Assembly (NCBI GenBank): GCA_003555415.1
Contig: PWHX01000084.1
Span: 1-9,320 of the forward strand
Origin: Syntrophomonadaceae bacterium
Lineage (GTDB): Bacteria; Bacillota; Dethiobacteria; SKNC01
DNA length: 9,320 bases
Reading direction: 5' to 3'
Shown here: in pieces, positions 1 through 7,384 of the stretch
Layout of the letters: the number at the start of each line of letters is the position of its first letter
Position numbering within the stretch: the first letter of the stretch is position 1
Translations under genes and position numbers: made by a program
The notes under the pieces: generated by a model
Database searches by the model: none
What the model was told of the DNA's origin: nothing
Seen by the model: only the letters and a program-made list of their open reading frames with translations

Positions 1-120
1 AGCCAGGTTAATTTCCCTTTGCACTACCTTCAGGTAAGGACGGGAATAAAGGCCAACCAAAAAAGGAAACCTGCTACAATATTTCTCTAAAGTTGATACT
101 ACAGTTTGAATTGGACCCAT
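1..120 (-). CDS. N-terminal fragment of an unidentified protein, possibly a class I SAM-dependent methyltransferase
   Basis: Only the first 40 codons lie in the window; the gene runs off the left edge. The start is ATG at 120-118, supported by an AGGAGA ribosome binding site at 133-128 with a 7-base spacer and by a good promoter further upstream. The visible peptide starts MGPIQTVVSTLEKY and includes SRPYLKVVQREINLA at its end. This hydrophobic/basic lead-in resembles what I remember of the segment before the glycine-rich SAM-binding motif in some clostridial class I (nicotianamine-synthase-like) methyltransferases. That motif itself is outside the window, so the function is a weak inference. 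There is no signal peptide. It is transcribed divergently from holA. That this is a real gene start is fairly certain; its identity is not. Confidence 0.65.
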   Translation of the reverse strand, partial: MGPIQTVVSTLEKYCSRFPFLVGLYSRPYLKVVQREINLA

Positions 121-175
121 AAGATGTTCTCCTGACTATGCAGATATTGAGATTCAGTATCTCTTTTCTAATTTA

Positions 176-205
176 ATTATATACAATCTCTCTTCTTAAT
201 GTCAA
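176..205 (-). promoter_or_regulatory. Sigma-A-type promoter for the left-edge minus-strand gene
   Basis: Read on the minus strand, a perfect -35 box TTGACA (205-200) is followed after 18 bases by a perfect -10 box TATAAT (181-176). The predicted transcript would start near 169-170, giving a leader of about 50 bases before the ATG at 120. Both hexamers match consensus, and orientation and distance fit the gene. A small hairpin, GAGAT-TCAGT-ATCTC (149-163), lies in the leader and is too short to call regulatory. Confidence 0.7.
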
Positions 206-237
206 CACTTTTATTTATGGATAATAAATAATAAAAC

Positions 238-266
238 TTGCCAGTTTGGCTTTAAAGACTTAAAAT
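238..266 (+). promoter_or_regulatory. Likely sigma-A promoter for holA
   Basis: TTGCCA (238-243) and TAAAAT (261-266) are separated by 17 bases; each matches the consensus at 5 of 6 positions. Transcription would begin near 273, leaving a leader of about 45 bases before the chosen holA start. The two divergent promoters therefore sit within roughly 90 bases of each other in the 121-318 spacer, which holds nothing else I can support. Confidence 0.5.
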
Positions 267-318
267 TAAAATGTAAGATTTAAATGCTGTATTATGAAAG
301 GATATGGGGGAGAATTGC

Positions 319-1320
319 ATGGATGGAATACAGGCTTTAAGGGAAATAAAGAAAGGGAATATCGAGCCTGTTTATCTCCTGGGGGGGACAAATGCTTTTA
401 TAAAGGAACGGATAATGGAAGAGCTTAAAAAAAAGATTTTGGAGGAGGAAATGAACTCCTTTAATCTTGATACCTACCAGGGAAATAAGCAATCCCTGGG
501 GGAAATTCTCAGCAGGGCAGAAACCCCCCCTGTGCTCAGCAGAAAACGCATGGTTATTGTTAAAGAGGTCCCCTATTTCAAGGAAGAGATAAATGAAAAG
601 GATACTGAAAAACTAATAAATTACCTTGAAAACCCCTCCCCTTCAACCTGCCTGGTCCTTGTTACCGATAAAATAGACAAAAGAAAAAAAACAACTAAAA
701 AGCTGTTTTTAAAAAAGTGGGTAATTGAGTGCAATCCTGTAAAAGAAAGTGACTTGAAAAAATGGATTAACCAGAAATTGCGCCAGGAAAAGAAAGAAAT
801 AAAAGAAAATGCCCTGGAACTACTTGTTAAATTAGTAGGAAATGACCTCCATCAAATGGAAAATGAGATAAGTAAGTTGTGTACTTATCTGGGCGAAGAT
901 AAAGTTTTAACGGAGGATACTGTCAGAGCTCTTGTCAGCGCCTCTTCCCTGGAAGTCAGTATTTTCTCTTTAGTTGACAATATCGGTAAAAAGAATAAAA
1001 AAGAAGCCCTGGTCCAGCTCCACAGTATATTGAAGCAGAACGAGCCTCCTTTAAAAATTCTCACCATGATAGGAAGACAGTTTCGCTTATTAATACAGGT
1101 AAAAAAACATCTAGAAAGTACTAAAACCAAAAGAGAACTATCTTCAGACATGAAACTTCCTGCTTTCGTAGTAAATAAATTGGCAGATCAAGCAGAAAAA
1201 TTTACCCAGGAGGAACTACATAAGGCATTAATCCGAACCCATGAAACAGATATTAAAATAAAAACCGGGATACTGGAACCTCATTTTTCCCTGGAACTTC
1301 TTATTGCTGCTTTAATGTAG
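319..1320 (+). CDS. holA: DNA polymerase III, delta subunit
   Basis: HolA is the clamp-loader subunit that opens the beta sliding clamp within the tau/gamma-delta-delta' complex during chromosome replication. The 333-residue product has the usual family length. Its N-terminus carries the characteristic basic helix leading into a beta strand (EIKKGNIEPVYLLGG), then an AAA+-like N-terminal domain. The family signature around DLHQMENEISKL marks the end of the lid region, and an all-helical C-terminal collar domain follows (EPPLKILTMIGRQFRLL onwards). An in-frame ATG at 304 exists, but GGGGGAG (306-312) is spaced 6 bases from ATG 319, which makes 319 the better start. The gene is monocistronic here and its last 20 bases overlap the 3' end of the convergent GH57 gene. 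No terminator follows it. Identification is strong from overall pattern. Confidence 0.93.
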   Translation: MDGIQALREIKKGNIEPVYLLGGTNAFIKERIMEELKKKILEEEMNSFNLDTYQGNKQSLGEILSRAETPPVLSRKRMVIVKEVPYFKEEINEKDTEKLINYLENPSPSTCLVLVTDKIDKRKKTTKKLFLKKWVIECNPVKESDLKKWINQKLRQEKKEIKENALELLVKLVGNDLHQMENEISKLCTYLGEDKVLTEDTVRALVSASSLEVSIFSLVDNIGKKNKKEALVQLHSILKQNEPPLKILTMIGRQFRLLIQVKKHLESTKTKRELSSDMKLPAFVVNKLADQAEKFTQEELHKALIRTHETDIKIKTGILEPHFSLELLIAALM

Positions 1321-3016
1321 TAGCCATGGCCGTAGGACCTGCCAGAGGATCATGCTGCCACTCTCTTTCATCTTCGGGAGCTTTCATTATTGGTTTATTA
1401 AGATAATCAGGCACATCCATTTCTAAAGCTTTATAAACGTTGGCCAGATGCTTTCTATATAATGCCTCAAAGGGGGCCGCAAGATAATAAGATGTGCTGT
1501 CTACCCACCAGGCAAAGTCACTTCCCTCAGCCATAAACAAGCTTTCCCTGGCTTTTTTTATTTTCTCAGGATCTGCTCCTTCATCTACCCTGGCCTGAAA
1601 ATCTTTCCTGGTTTTCCTTAGATATTTCCACATACAGTTCTTGTTTGTGGTTCCTATCCAGCGGGCTAAGTTGTGATGCACCCAGGAACCGGTAAAAAGA
1701 TAATTTAACTTTTTTTCAGGAGGGTTTTCTTCCAGGTATTGATTAACTGTAACTGTACGCAAGCCAGGATCATCTGTCAAACGCTGATAAAGAAGGTGAA
1801 GAAAATCCTTTTTATCATTTTCGTACCACTCCCAGGCGTTTTCACCATCCAGAGATATAGTCACCAGATAGTCCTGTTGGGATTGATTTAAATTTTCCCG
1901 AATTTTATGCAGCCGATGCTGCAGGTCATTCACTGCATCATGAACAGGCATATGCTGGTAAGCAAATCCGATTCTATCTGAAAGATGGTGATCCCTGAAA
2001 ATGATAGACATTTCTTTACCGTTTATATTAATTTTATAAGGCTGGTAGAGAACTTCCGGGTTAACCACATGGTCATAATCATCCCTTTGAATCTCAATTC
2101 CCAGAGATTTGGCCAGGATTTCTTCATCCGTTATAGTCCATTTAAACCCCAGTTCTACCAGTTGCTCTATAACCTCCGGGCTAACCGCCTGCTCAGGAGG
2201 CCATAACCCGTAAGGTTTACAACCGAAACTCTTTTCATAGTGCTGTAAGGCCCTTTTTAACTGTTCAAAAGAGTCTTCAGGATAGGCAAACTGCCTGGGG
2301 AGATTTAACCCCGGGTTAGCCCTTAAAGCACTGCTGCTATCTATGAGTAAAGGCAAAATAGGGTGATAATAGGCAGTAGTAATTAATTCAATCTGTCCCT
2401 TTTCCTGCAGTTCTTTATGCTCTGGTATAATCTTCTTTAGAATATTCCACTGCTTTACCAAAAGGGTAGATTTTTCTTCTTCCGTAAAGTTACTGCCTTT
2501 TTCCTGCAGTCCTTTCAAAAATGTATCGTTTTCCCTTATTTCCGGATCAATCCACACCAGGTTAAACCATACCTGGAGGTCCAGGTAGTCCTGGGTGGTG
2601 AAATCCCCTGTAATCTTTTCTAAATAAGCAGGTTCCCGCTTTCTGCCCTGTTTGTCTAGAAGTTCCCGATAACGAGGATAACGGGCAATCACCGTATCCC
2701 AATGTATATCAAAATAATGATGCAGCAAAAATCTTTTTTCCCTGTGGTTCAAGTTTTTGGCCGGTTTCATTACCAGTAAATAATAATCTGCCGCTTCTCC
2801 CTCCAGATAGTCTTCTATCTGGTCTATCAAGGCAGGGGTCAGGTTAAAGGTAGCCCTGATATTAGGGTAGTTCTTGAGAATAGCGGCCATCTGGTAATAA
2901 TCTTTACAGCCATGGAGCCTTACCCAGGGCATAATATATTCGTTTTTAATAGTGTCTTTATAAAAAGGCTGATGTTGATTCCATACAAAAGCAATATTTA
3001 ACGGTTTTTCCGACAT
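1301..3016 (-). CDS. GH57 alpha-amylase, amylopullulanase-type (COG1449-like)
   Basis: This 571-residue glycoside hydrolase is predicted to cut alpha-1,4 and perhaps alpha-1,6 bonds of glycogen or maltodextrin in the cytoplasm. The five GH57 regions can be followed: WNQHQP (12-17); GQIELITTAYYHPILPLL (207-224); GLWPPEQAVSPE with probable nucleophile Glu275; TISLDGENAWEWY with probable acid/base Asp390; and the downstream GSWVHHNLARWIG (443-455) and AEGSDFAWWVD (496-506) segments typical of amylopullulanase-like members. These spacings resemble Thermococcus amylopullulanase. Unlike that secreted enzyme, this protein has no signal peptide and stops after the catalytic and helical domains. It is the last gene of the glgA operon, 14 bases after its neighbour, with SD AGGAGGGTGA at 3030-3021. 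The GH57 assignment is firm. Whether it is an amylase, a pullulanase or another alpha-glucan-active enzyme cannot be decided from sequence alone. Confidence 0.88.
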   Translation of the reverse strand: MSEKPLNIAFVWNQHQPFYKDTIKNEYIMPWVRLHGCKDYYQMAAILKNYPNIRATFNLTPALIDQIEDYLEGEAADYYLLVMKPAKNLNHREKRFLLHHYFDIHWDTVIARYPRYRELLDKQGRKREPAYLEKITGDFTTQDYLDLQVWFNLVWIDPEIRENDTFLKGLQEKGSNFTEEEKSTLLVKQWNILKKIIPEHKELQEKGQIELITTAYYHPILPLLIDSSSALRANPGLNLPRQFAYPEDSFEQLKRALQHYEKSFGCKPYGLWPPEQAVSPEVIEQLVELGFKWTITDEEILAKSLGIEIQRDDYDHVVNPEVLYQPYKININGKEMSIIFRDHHLSDRIGFAYQHMPVHDAVNDLQHRLHKIRENLNQSQQDYLVTISLDGENAWEWYENDKKDFLHLLYQRLTDDPGLRTVTVNQYLEENPPEKKLNYLFTGSWVHHNLARWIGTTNKNCMWKYLRKTRKDFQARVDEGADPEKIKKARESLFMAEGSDFAWWVDSTSYYLAAPFEALYRKHLANVYKALEMDVPDYLNKPIMKAPEDEREWQHDPLAGPTAMATTLKQQ

Positions 3017-3030
3017 AAATTCACCCTCCT

Positions 3031-5103
3031 TTAACCGGGTCTATTAATTTCCTTATCTATCTCCAGCTGCCATTCTTCCCCGGGCATCAGTTTTAAGTCC
3101 CAGTAAGGCATTAATACAGAGTTTTGGTAAGACCTTTCTATACCGTCCTCCGATTGAGATATAGTTTCAATAGGAAAGCGCCATATCCCTGCATTTTGGT
3201 TAAAAGAAAGGGAAAGGTCTATGTTCTGCCATTCATCTTTAATCCCGATTATATCAACTTCTTTCATTTCTCCGGTACTGGCTAAATGCTGACTTTCAAT
3301 CACTCTGTCGGAATAGTAATACCTATCAGGAGCATATCCTCCCAGAAAAGAAAAGTTAAACTCTATTCCAAACCTGGTGTTTAATTCAGACTCCCCATTA
3401 TTTTTAATTAGATATTTTATTTTAACCTTGGAGTTACCAGGATTAACTTTTATTTTCTTTTCTAAGTATATGTTTTTACTTTGCTCTTCATGTTGTTTTA
3501 CTTTTCCCTTTCGGCTTAATGTAATGACAGCCTCATCATTATTACTTACAGATACCTCATAAGGTTTCATAACAAAATTACCTGTTTCAATATATTCTCC
3601 CTTTTTAAAGTTTTCCAGGGTTTCATCCAAATTAAAAAAATGATCTATCAAAGATACCCTCTGGTACCGATCATATATTAAATATTCCTCCAGCCCTTTT
3701 TCTTTTACTTTTACCAGCTCATGAATAGTTTTTACTCCACCATGGCTATCCTCCTGATGACAGTTATCATTTTTGGTATCATTTAACAGTTCGAATATAG
3801 ATTTATGATAATTTTCAGGCCGACGGGTTAATGTGTCTAATACATTAAAGGCCCCAGGCTTGTAGTCCAAACCGAACATAGAGCCACCATTGAAAGGAGA
3901 AATATACATTCCTATTTCACTGTTATTTACCGCTATTTCGTCGTGGCCGTCATATAAAATATCTTCCTGTGCTACTTCCAACCAATCTCCCCCAGGATAA
4001 AGCTGTTTTTCAGCTATAACCTGAGCACTGATAAGGGATTTATAGATGGCAGAACGGAGAAAATTCAAATAAAGTCCTCCAAAAACTCCGTGCCAGTAAG
4101 CACAGTTGCACTGACCTGCCCACAAATAATCCAGGGCCTGACTCCTTATTTGAGGGTCGGAAATTTGGTAAACCTTTTTTCTTACAAAAAGCATCCTTTT
4201 ATGCATCTGGTTGCTTTCCGGGTACCTGACCAGGAAGTTTCTCCAAAAGCCGCCGGACCATTCCATCATCTCCCGGTAAGATCCTGTAGGCAAGTATATA
4301 GTTCCTTTAGACGGGAAATTATCCATACATTCGCTGAAATTAACAGTAGAAAGCCACGATGAATTCTCCTTTAAAAGCTCAAAAAATCTTATAAGCCAGC
4401 CATCCTGGTAGACAGCTTTGTAAGTATCCGGCCAGCTGCCTAATTTTTCCCCATCATCTGCCAGAACTAGAATTCTGTCGCCTTCAGGGGTAGCCATTTT
4501 TCTCATATAGCTGATGGTTTTTTCCGGCTCCTTAAAAGGAATAAGGTAGCGAAGTTTTTCACTTATGGGGAAAATCTTCAGCTTCTTGCCCTGCTCTTCG
4601 GTAACAAAATAGCCTGTGGAATCCTCTTGGGAAAAACCCACCTTTTTAAAATGAGCATCATCCACTACAATATATTCAATGCCTGCTTCAGCTATGGCTT
4701 TAGTCAGGTTAGGCTCCCATATTCTCTCGGCCAACCAAATACCTCTTACTTCAGTTCCCAGATGCAGTCGGACAAAATCACTCATCTTTTTTATTTGACC
4801 AATTTTATCCTCATCGGGGATAACAGGGAGTACAGGCTCATAAAATCCGCCGCCCATTATCTCCACCTGACCCCTGGCCACTAACTTTCGAAGTAAATCC
4901 ATAAATTCTGGTCTTTCCTTTAAAAACCATTCATATAAAATTCCGGTATAATGGAGGGTTACTTTTATTTCCGGATGCTGCAACAGCTCATTTATAAAAG
5001 GTTTATAGGCTTTTTCAAAAGTTTCCTCAAAAACATGAGGGAAATTTCCTACAGGCTGGTGATTGTGAAGACTTAAAACAAAATTAATTTTATTATCAGT
5101 CAT
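3031..5103 (-). CDS. GH57 4-alpha-glucanotransferase / alpha-amylase (Thermococcus litoralis type)
   Basis: The 690-residue protein matches the type represented by Thermococcus litoralis 4-alpha-glucanotransferase (about 659 residues) and Dictyoglomus AmyA, which move or hydrolyse alpha-1,4-glucan chains. The catalytic barrel spans about residues 1-270: HNHQPVGN (13-20), GQVEIMGGGFYEPVLP (78-93), GIWLAERIWEPN with nucleophile Glu126, and LADDGEKLGSWP with the acid/base Asp at 216-217. The helical region contains CNCAYWHGVFGGLYLNFLR (332-350), typical of the DUF1925 section. A C-terminal beta-sandwich (DUF1926-like) runs from about 390 to the end. There is no signal peptide, so it is probably cytoplasmic. 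The ATG at 5103 has SD GGAAAGGA (5119-5112) and lies 49 bases after glgA. A competing ATG at 5110 is out of frame and hits a stop after four codons. The split between transferase and amylase activity is uncertain. Confidence 0.9.
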   Translation of the reverse strand: MTDNKINFVLSLHNHQPVGNFPHVFEETFEKAYKPFINELLQHPEIKVTLHYTGILYEWFLKERPEFMDLLRKLVARGQVEIMGGGFYEPVLPVIPDEDKIGQIKKMSDFVRLHLGTEVRGIWLAERIWEPNLTKAIAEAGIEYIVVDDAHFKKVGFSQEDSTGYFVTEEQGKKLKIFPISEKLRYLIPFKEPEKTISYMRKMATPEGDRILVLADDGEKLGSWPDTYKAVYQDGWLIRFFELLKENSSWLSTVNFSECMDNFPSKGTIYLPTGSYREMMEWSGGFWRNFLVRYPESNQMHKRMLFVRKKVYQISDPQIRSQALDYLWAGQCNCAYWHGVFGGLYLNFLRSAIYKSLISAQVIAEKQLYPGGDWLEVAQEDILYDGHDEIAVNNSEIGMYISPFNGGSMFGLDYKPGAFNVLDTLTRRPENYHKSIFELLNDTKNDNCHQEDSHGGVKTIHELVKVKEKGLEEYLIYDRYQRVSLIDHFFNLDETLENFKKGEYIETGNFVMKPYEVSVSNNDEAVITLSRKGKVKQHEEQSKNIYLEKKIKVNPGNSKVKIKYLIKNNGESELNTRFGIEFNFSFLGGYAPDRYYYSDRVIESQHLASTGEMKEVDIIGIKDEWQNIDLSLSFNQNAGIWRFPIETISQSEDGIERSYQNSVLMPYWDLKLMPGEEWQLEIDKEINRPG

Positions 5104-5152
5104 TTTTCATGTCCTTTCCGTAAATATTCAGCTAGAAATTCTTGATTTACCC

Positions 5153-6586
5153 TTAATAAGCTTCGGCATAAGAAACAAAGGGCAGCTTAATAGTAGCCAT
5201 GTTATCGTAAACCTGCTTGTAACGCCTGGCTGCTCTATCCCAGTTAAATTTATCTATAACATGGGGCCTGCCGTTTTGCCTGATTATCTCTGTAAGGTTT
5301 TCCTTTTCCCTGGACAACAGGGCCATATCTACAATACCCCTGGCCAGAGCTTCAGGATTATTGGGAGGGACAAGTTTACCTGTAGCTTTTTCGCCGTACT
5401 CATCAATACTTAAAACGGTGTCGTTTATACCTCCTACCCGGGTGCCTATAGGAATGCACCCCATACACATGGCCTCCAGCTGGACCAGACCAAAGGGTTC
5501 AAATTTAGAAGGAATCAGGCAATAATCCGCCGCCCCATAATATTCCCGGATAGCGTCTCGCCTTAAAAAATCTATAACAGCTCTCATATTATTATTATAA
5601 CAGCTTTCCATCTCTACAGCTTCATTTTCCAGGGAATTATCCCCTGAACCTACAAGAATAAAGCGAAGGTCATTTTTAACTTTGTCCGCTCCCTTAACCT
5701 TTTCCTTCATTATTAAATCAAAGGCCATCAGCAGGTTATCAATTCCCTTCTGCTGTGAGTCAAGCCGACCTACATTAAAAAATAATGTACCGTCTTCCAG
5801 GCCGTGCTTATTTAATAGTAATTTTCTTCTTTCCTTAGGGAGCAGGTTGGAATTTTTTAAGTTATTGGTGCTCCAGAAGTCATGGTCCATTCCGTTCCAA
5901 ACATAGGTAGTCTTTCCATCAAAGGTGCCAAAGAACGTTTTCCATTCCTCATTAAGATAAGTATAACTCACCGTAGTCAAAAAATCACAGTAATGTGCCC
6001 CAAAATTTTCTATATTAAAATATTCTCCTTCCAAATACTTTGGTTCCACAAGTTCCCCCAGGTTAACTTCATTAAGTTCTCTGACGGACATTCTTTCCCG
6101 ACAAAGGCGGTGGATAGTTAAAATAAAGGGAATTTTAAAGTATTTTTTAACCAATGCACCGGCAAATATACAATGCCAGTCATTAATATGTATCACTTCT
6201 GGTTTCTTGTCTTCCTTTTTTAGAAGAATATTAAATAAACCCGGTAAGGCTTTGGTAAAGCTGACCATTTTTTTGATAAATATATCCCGGGTATTATAAA
6301 CCTGTGGGTTGTCTAGTATTTTATTGCTGAATAGAAACATCCGCACATTCTTTCTTTTAGTTTCGTACACGTCAATAGGCTGGGTTTCGTCCCCCACAAA
6401 TATTTCAAATTCACAGTACTTTTTAAAATCCATATCTGATTCCTTATTAATTATTCCGTGGGAAGGCATGAAAACCATTACTTCATCTGTTTTAGAAAGA
6501 GCCTCTGCTAAAGAGGTTACGGCTTCAGAAAGCCCTCCAACTCTAACAGGTAAATGTTCAAAAGTGGCTAAAGATATTATCTTCAT
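5153..6586 (-). CDS. glgA: Glycogen synthase, GT5, archaeal-type
   Basis: This retaining GT-B glycosyltransferase is predicted to extend alpha-1,4-glucan chains from ADP- or UDP-glucose. The 477-residue product has an N-terminal glycine-rich donor loop of the form RVGGLSEAV (15-23) in place of the KVGGLGDV of classical bacterial GlgA. It also has HINDWHC (133-139); the C-domain phosphate-binding pair Arg274 and Lys280 in NVGRLDSQQKG; and the E-x7-E element FEPFGLVQLEA with Glu363 and Glu371. The variant loop and layout recall Pyrococcus/Thermotogales-type GT5 enzymes, for which broader nucleotide-sugar use is known. A GTG at 6592 would add two residues but lies inside the SD AGGAGGT (6597-6591), so ATG 6586 is chosen. 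It is first in a three-gene operon with two GH57 enzymes. Donor preference cannot be inferred safely. Confidence 0.88.
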   Translation of the reverse strand: MKIISLATFEHLPVRVGGLSEAVTSLAEALSKTDEVMVFMPSHGIINKESDMDFKKYCEFEIFVGDETQPIDVYETKRKNVRMFLFSNKILDNPQVYNTRDIFIKKMVSFTKALPGLFNILLKKEDKKPEVIHINDWHCIFAGALVKKYFKIPFILTIHRLCRERMSVRELNEVNLGELVEPKYLEGEYFNIENFGAHYCDFLTTVSYTYLNEEWKTFFGTFDGKTTYVWNGMDHDFWSTNNLKNSNLLPKERRKLLLNKHGLEDGTLFFNVGRLDSQQKGIDNLLMAFDLIMKEKVKGADKVKNDLRFILVGSGDNSLENEAVEMESCYNNNMRAVIDFLRRDAIREYYGAADYCLIPSKFEPFGLVQLEAMCMGCIPIGTRVGGINDTVLSIDEYGEKATGKLVPPNNPEALARGIVDMALLSREKENLTEIIRQNGRPHVIDKFNWDRAARRYKQVYDNMATIKLPFVSYAEAY

Positions 6587-6615
6587 ATGCACCTCCTGAT
6601 GTAATTAAAAAATCT

Positions 6616-6646
6616 ATAATAAATCAGCCTTAGCTTCCCCTGTCAA
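6616..6646 (-). promoter_or_regulatory. Promoter of the glgA-GH57-GH57 operon
   Basis: On the minus strand a perfect TTGACA (6646-6641) precedes TATTAT (6621-6616) by 19 bases, or TTTATT (6623-6618) by 17 bases. The predicted start lies 20-25 bases before the glgA ribosome binding site, giving a short leader. The -35 match is excellent; the spacing or the -10 box is suboptimal, which suggests moderate or activator-assisted strength. Confidence 0.5.
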
Positions 6647-6718
6647 ATAAAATTTATACAGTTTTTGCATTTCCTATTAATCGAAAGTAATCAACAAAAT
6701 AAAACCTGCAGGATTGGG

Positions 6719-6724
6719 TATAAT
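6719..6724 (+). promoter_or_regulatory. -10 box for the DUF4912-branching enzyme operon
   Basis: A perfect TATAAT sits about 50 bases upstream of the GTG start at 6776. I find no convincing -35 hexamer 16-18 bases upstream (the region reads A-rich, 6694-6702). The promoter may therefore depend on a flanking G-rich extension (GGG immediately before the box) or on an activator. It faces away from the glgA promoter, 70 bases distant. Confidence 0.4.
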
Positions 6725-6775
6725 ACTAAGTGTATTTTTCTACAAAAATTTGAATTCTTACTGGAGGTGAATAAT

Positions 6776-7345
6776 GTGCATGATTTGTCTAGAGAAAATT
6801 TAAATTCCGGATACGAACTGCCCTTATACTACGGGGAAAATAAGCTTTTTCTGCTTTTGCGAGATCCTCACTTTGTATTTGCTTGCTGGGAAATAACCGG
6901 CGAAACATTAAATTACTACCGAAATAAATTTTACCACTTCGGATGGGACGGTAGTATCCCTATGCTGCGAGTTTACAGGTTTCCGAAAGGATTAGAATCA
7001 TTAGAACAAACGGAAGCAACCTTTGATATTGAATTAAATCATTATGCCGATAAAAGGCATATTCATACCGATGTACCCGATAAAACTTATTACGTAGAAC
7101 TGGGTAGAAAATTACCTGGAGGAGAATTTATCCCTATTATGAGATCTAACTCCGTTACAACTCCAAGAGATTCTGTGAGTGATATTATAGATGAAGAATG
7201 GCGCCTGTTAGATTTGCAGCAGAGAATATACCGTAGAATGGCACTATACCACTTAAGTTCATATGAACTATTAAAAAGGGGAGTAGATCCTGAAGAAATA
7301 ACTGGAAAGTGCCAGGATGATTATAATATTAAAATAATTACTTAA
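6776..7345 (+). CDS. DUF4912 domain protein linked to glycogen branching enzyme
   Basis: This is a 189-residue protein of unknown biochemical function. Its core fits DUF4912. ELPLYYGENKLFLLLRDPHFVFACWEI (14-40) has the family's characteristic R-D-P and aromatic W-E-I strand. There follow a strand pair around MLRVYRF (63-69), HIHTDVPDKTYYVELG (95-110) and the S-N-S-V-T-T-P-R segment (124-131). The C-terminal 50 residues are charged and probably helical. The frame stays open back to a TTG at 6665, but GGAGGTGA at 6763-6770 fixes GTG 6776 as the start, with a 5-base spacer. There is no signal peptide or membrane segment. The gene lies 39 bases upstream of the branching enzyme, an association I recall from other Firmicutes. 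A glucan-binding or branching-enzyme partner role is inference only. Confidence 0.8.
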   Translation: MHDLSRENLNSGYELPLYYGENKLFLLLRDPHFVFACWEITGETLNYYRNKFYHFGWDGSIPMLRVYRFPKGLESLEQTEATFDIELNHYADKRHIHTDVPDKTYYVELGRKLPGGEFIPIMRSNSVTTPRDSVSDIIDEEWRLLDLQQRIYRRMALYHLSSYELLKRGVDPEEITGKCQDDYNIKIIT

Positions 7346-7362
7346 CATAATTTTTATGTTAA
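7342..7362 (+). other. Intercistronic hairpin between DUF4912 gene and branching enzyme gene
   Basis: TTAACATAA (7342-7350) and TTATGTTAA (7354-7362) form a perfect 9-bp stem with a 3-base loop, followed by ATTTTT. The stem includes the stop codon of the DUF4912 gene (7343-7345). It contains a single G-C pair, so it is weak as a terminator. It could act as a partial attenuator, an mRNA end-point or a palindromic protein site, or be chance in A/T-rich DNA. Confidence 0.4.
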
Positions 7363-7384
7363 ATTTTTAGAAAGGATGGTAAAC

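Noticed and set aside
149..163. GAGAT-TCAGT-ATCTC hairpin in the leader of the left-edge gene
   Set aside because: A 5-bp stem is too short to support as a regulatory element or riboswitch.
290..295. TATTAT as a -10 box for holA
   Set aside because: It would start transcription at or beyond the ribosome binding site and has no -35; the 238-266 pair fits better.
6676..6693. Candidate catabolite-repression (cre) site around ATTAATCGAAAGTAAT
   Set aside because: It has a central CG but too few matches to the cre consensus flanks to be called.
6665..6775. N-terminal extension of the DUF4912 protein from a TTG
   Set aside because: The extension crosses the predicted TATAAT box and lacks a ribosome binding site, whereas GTG 6776 has an excellent one and starts just before the conserved domain.
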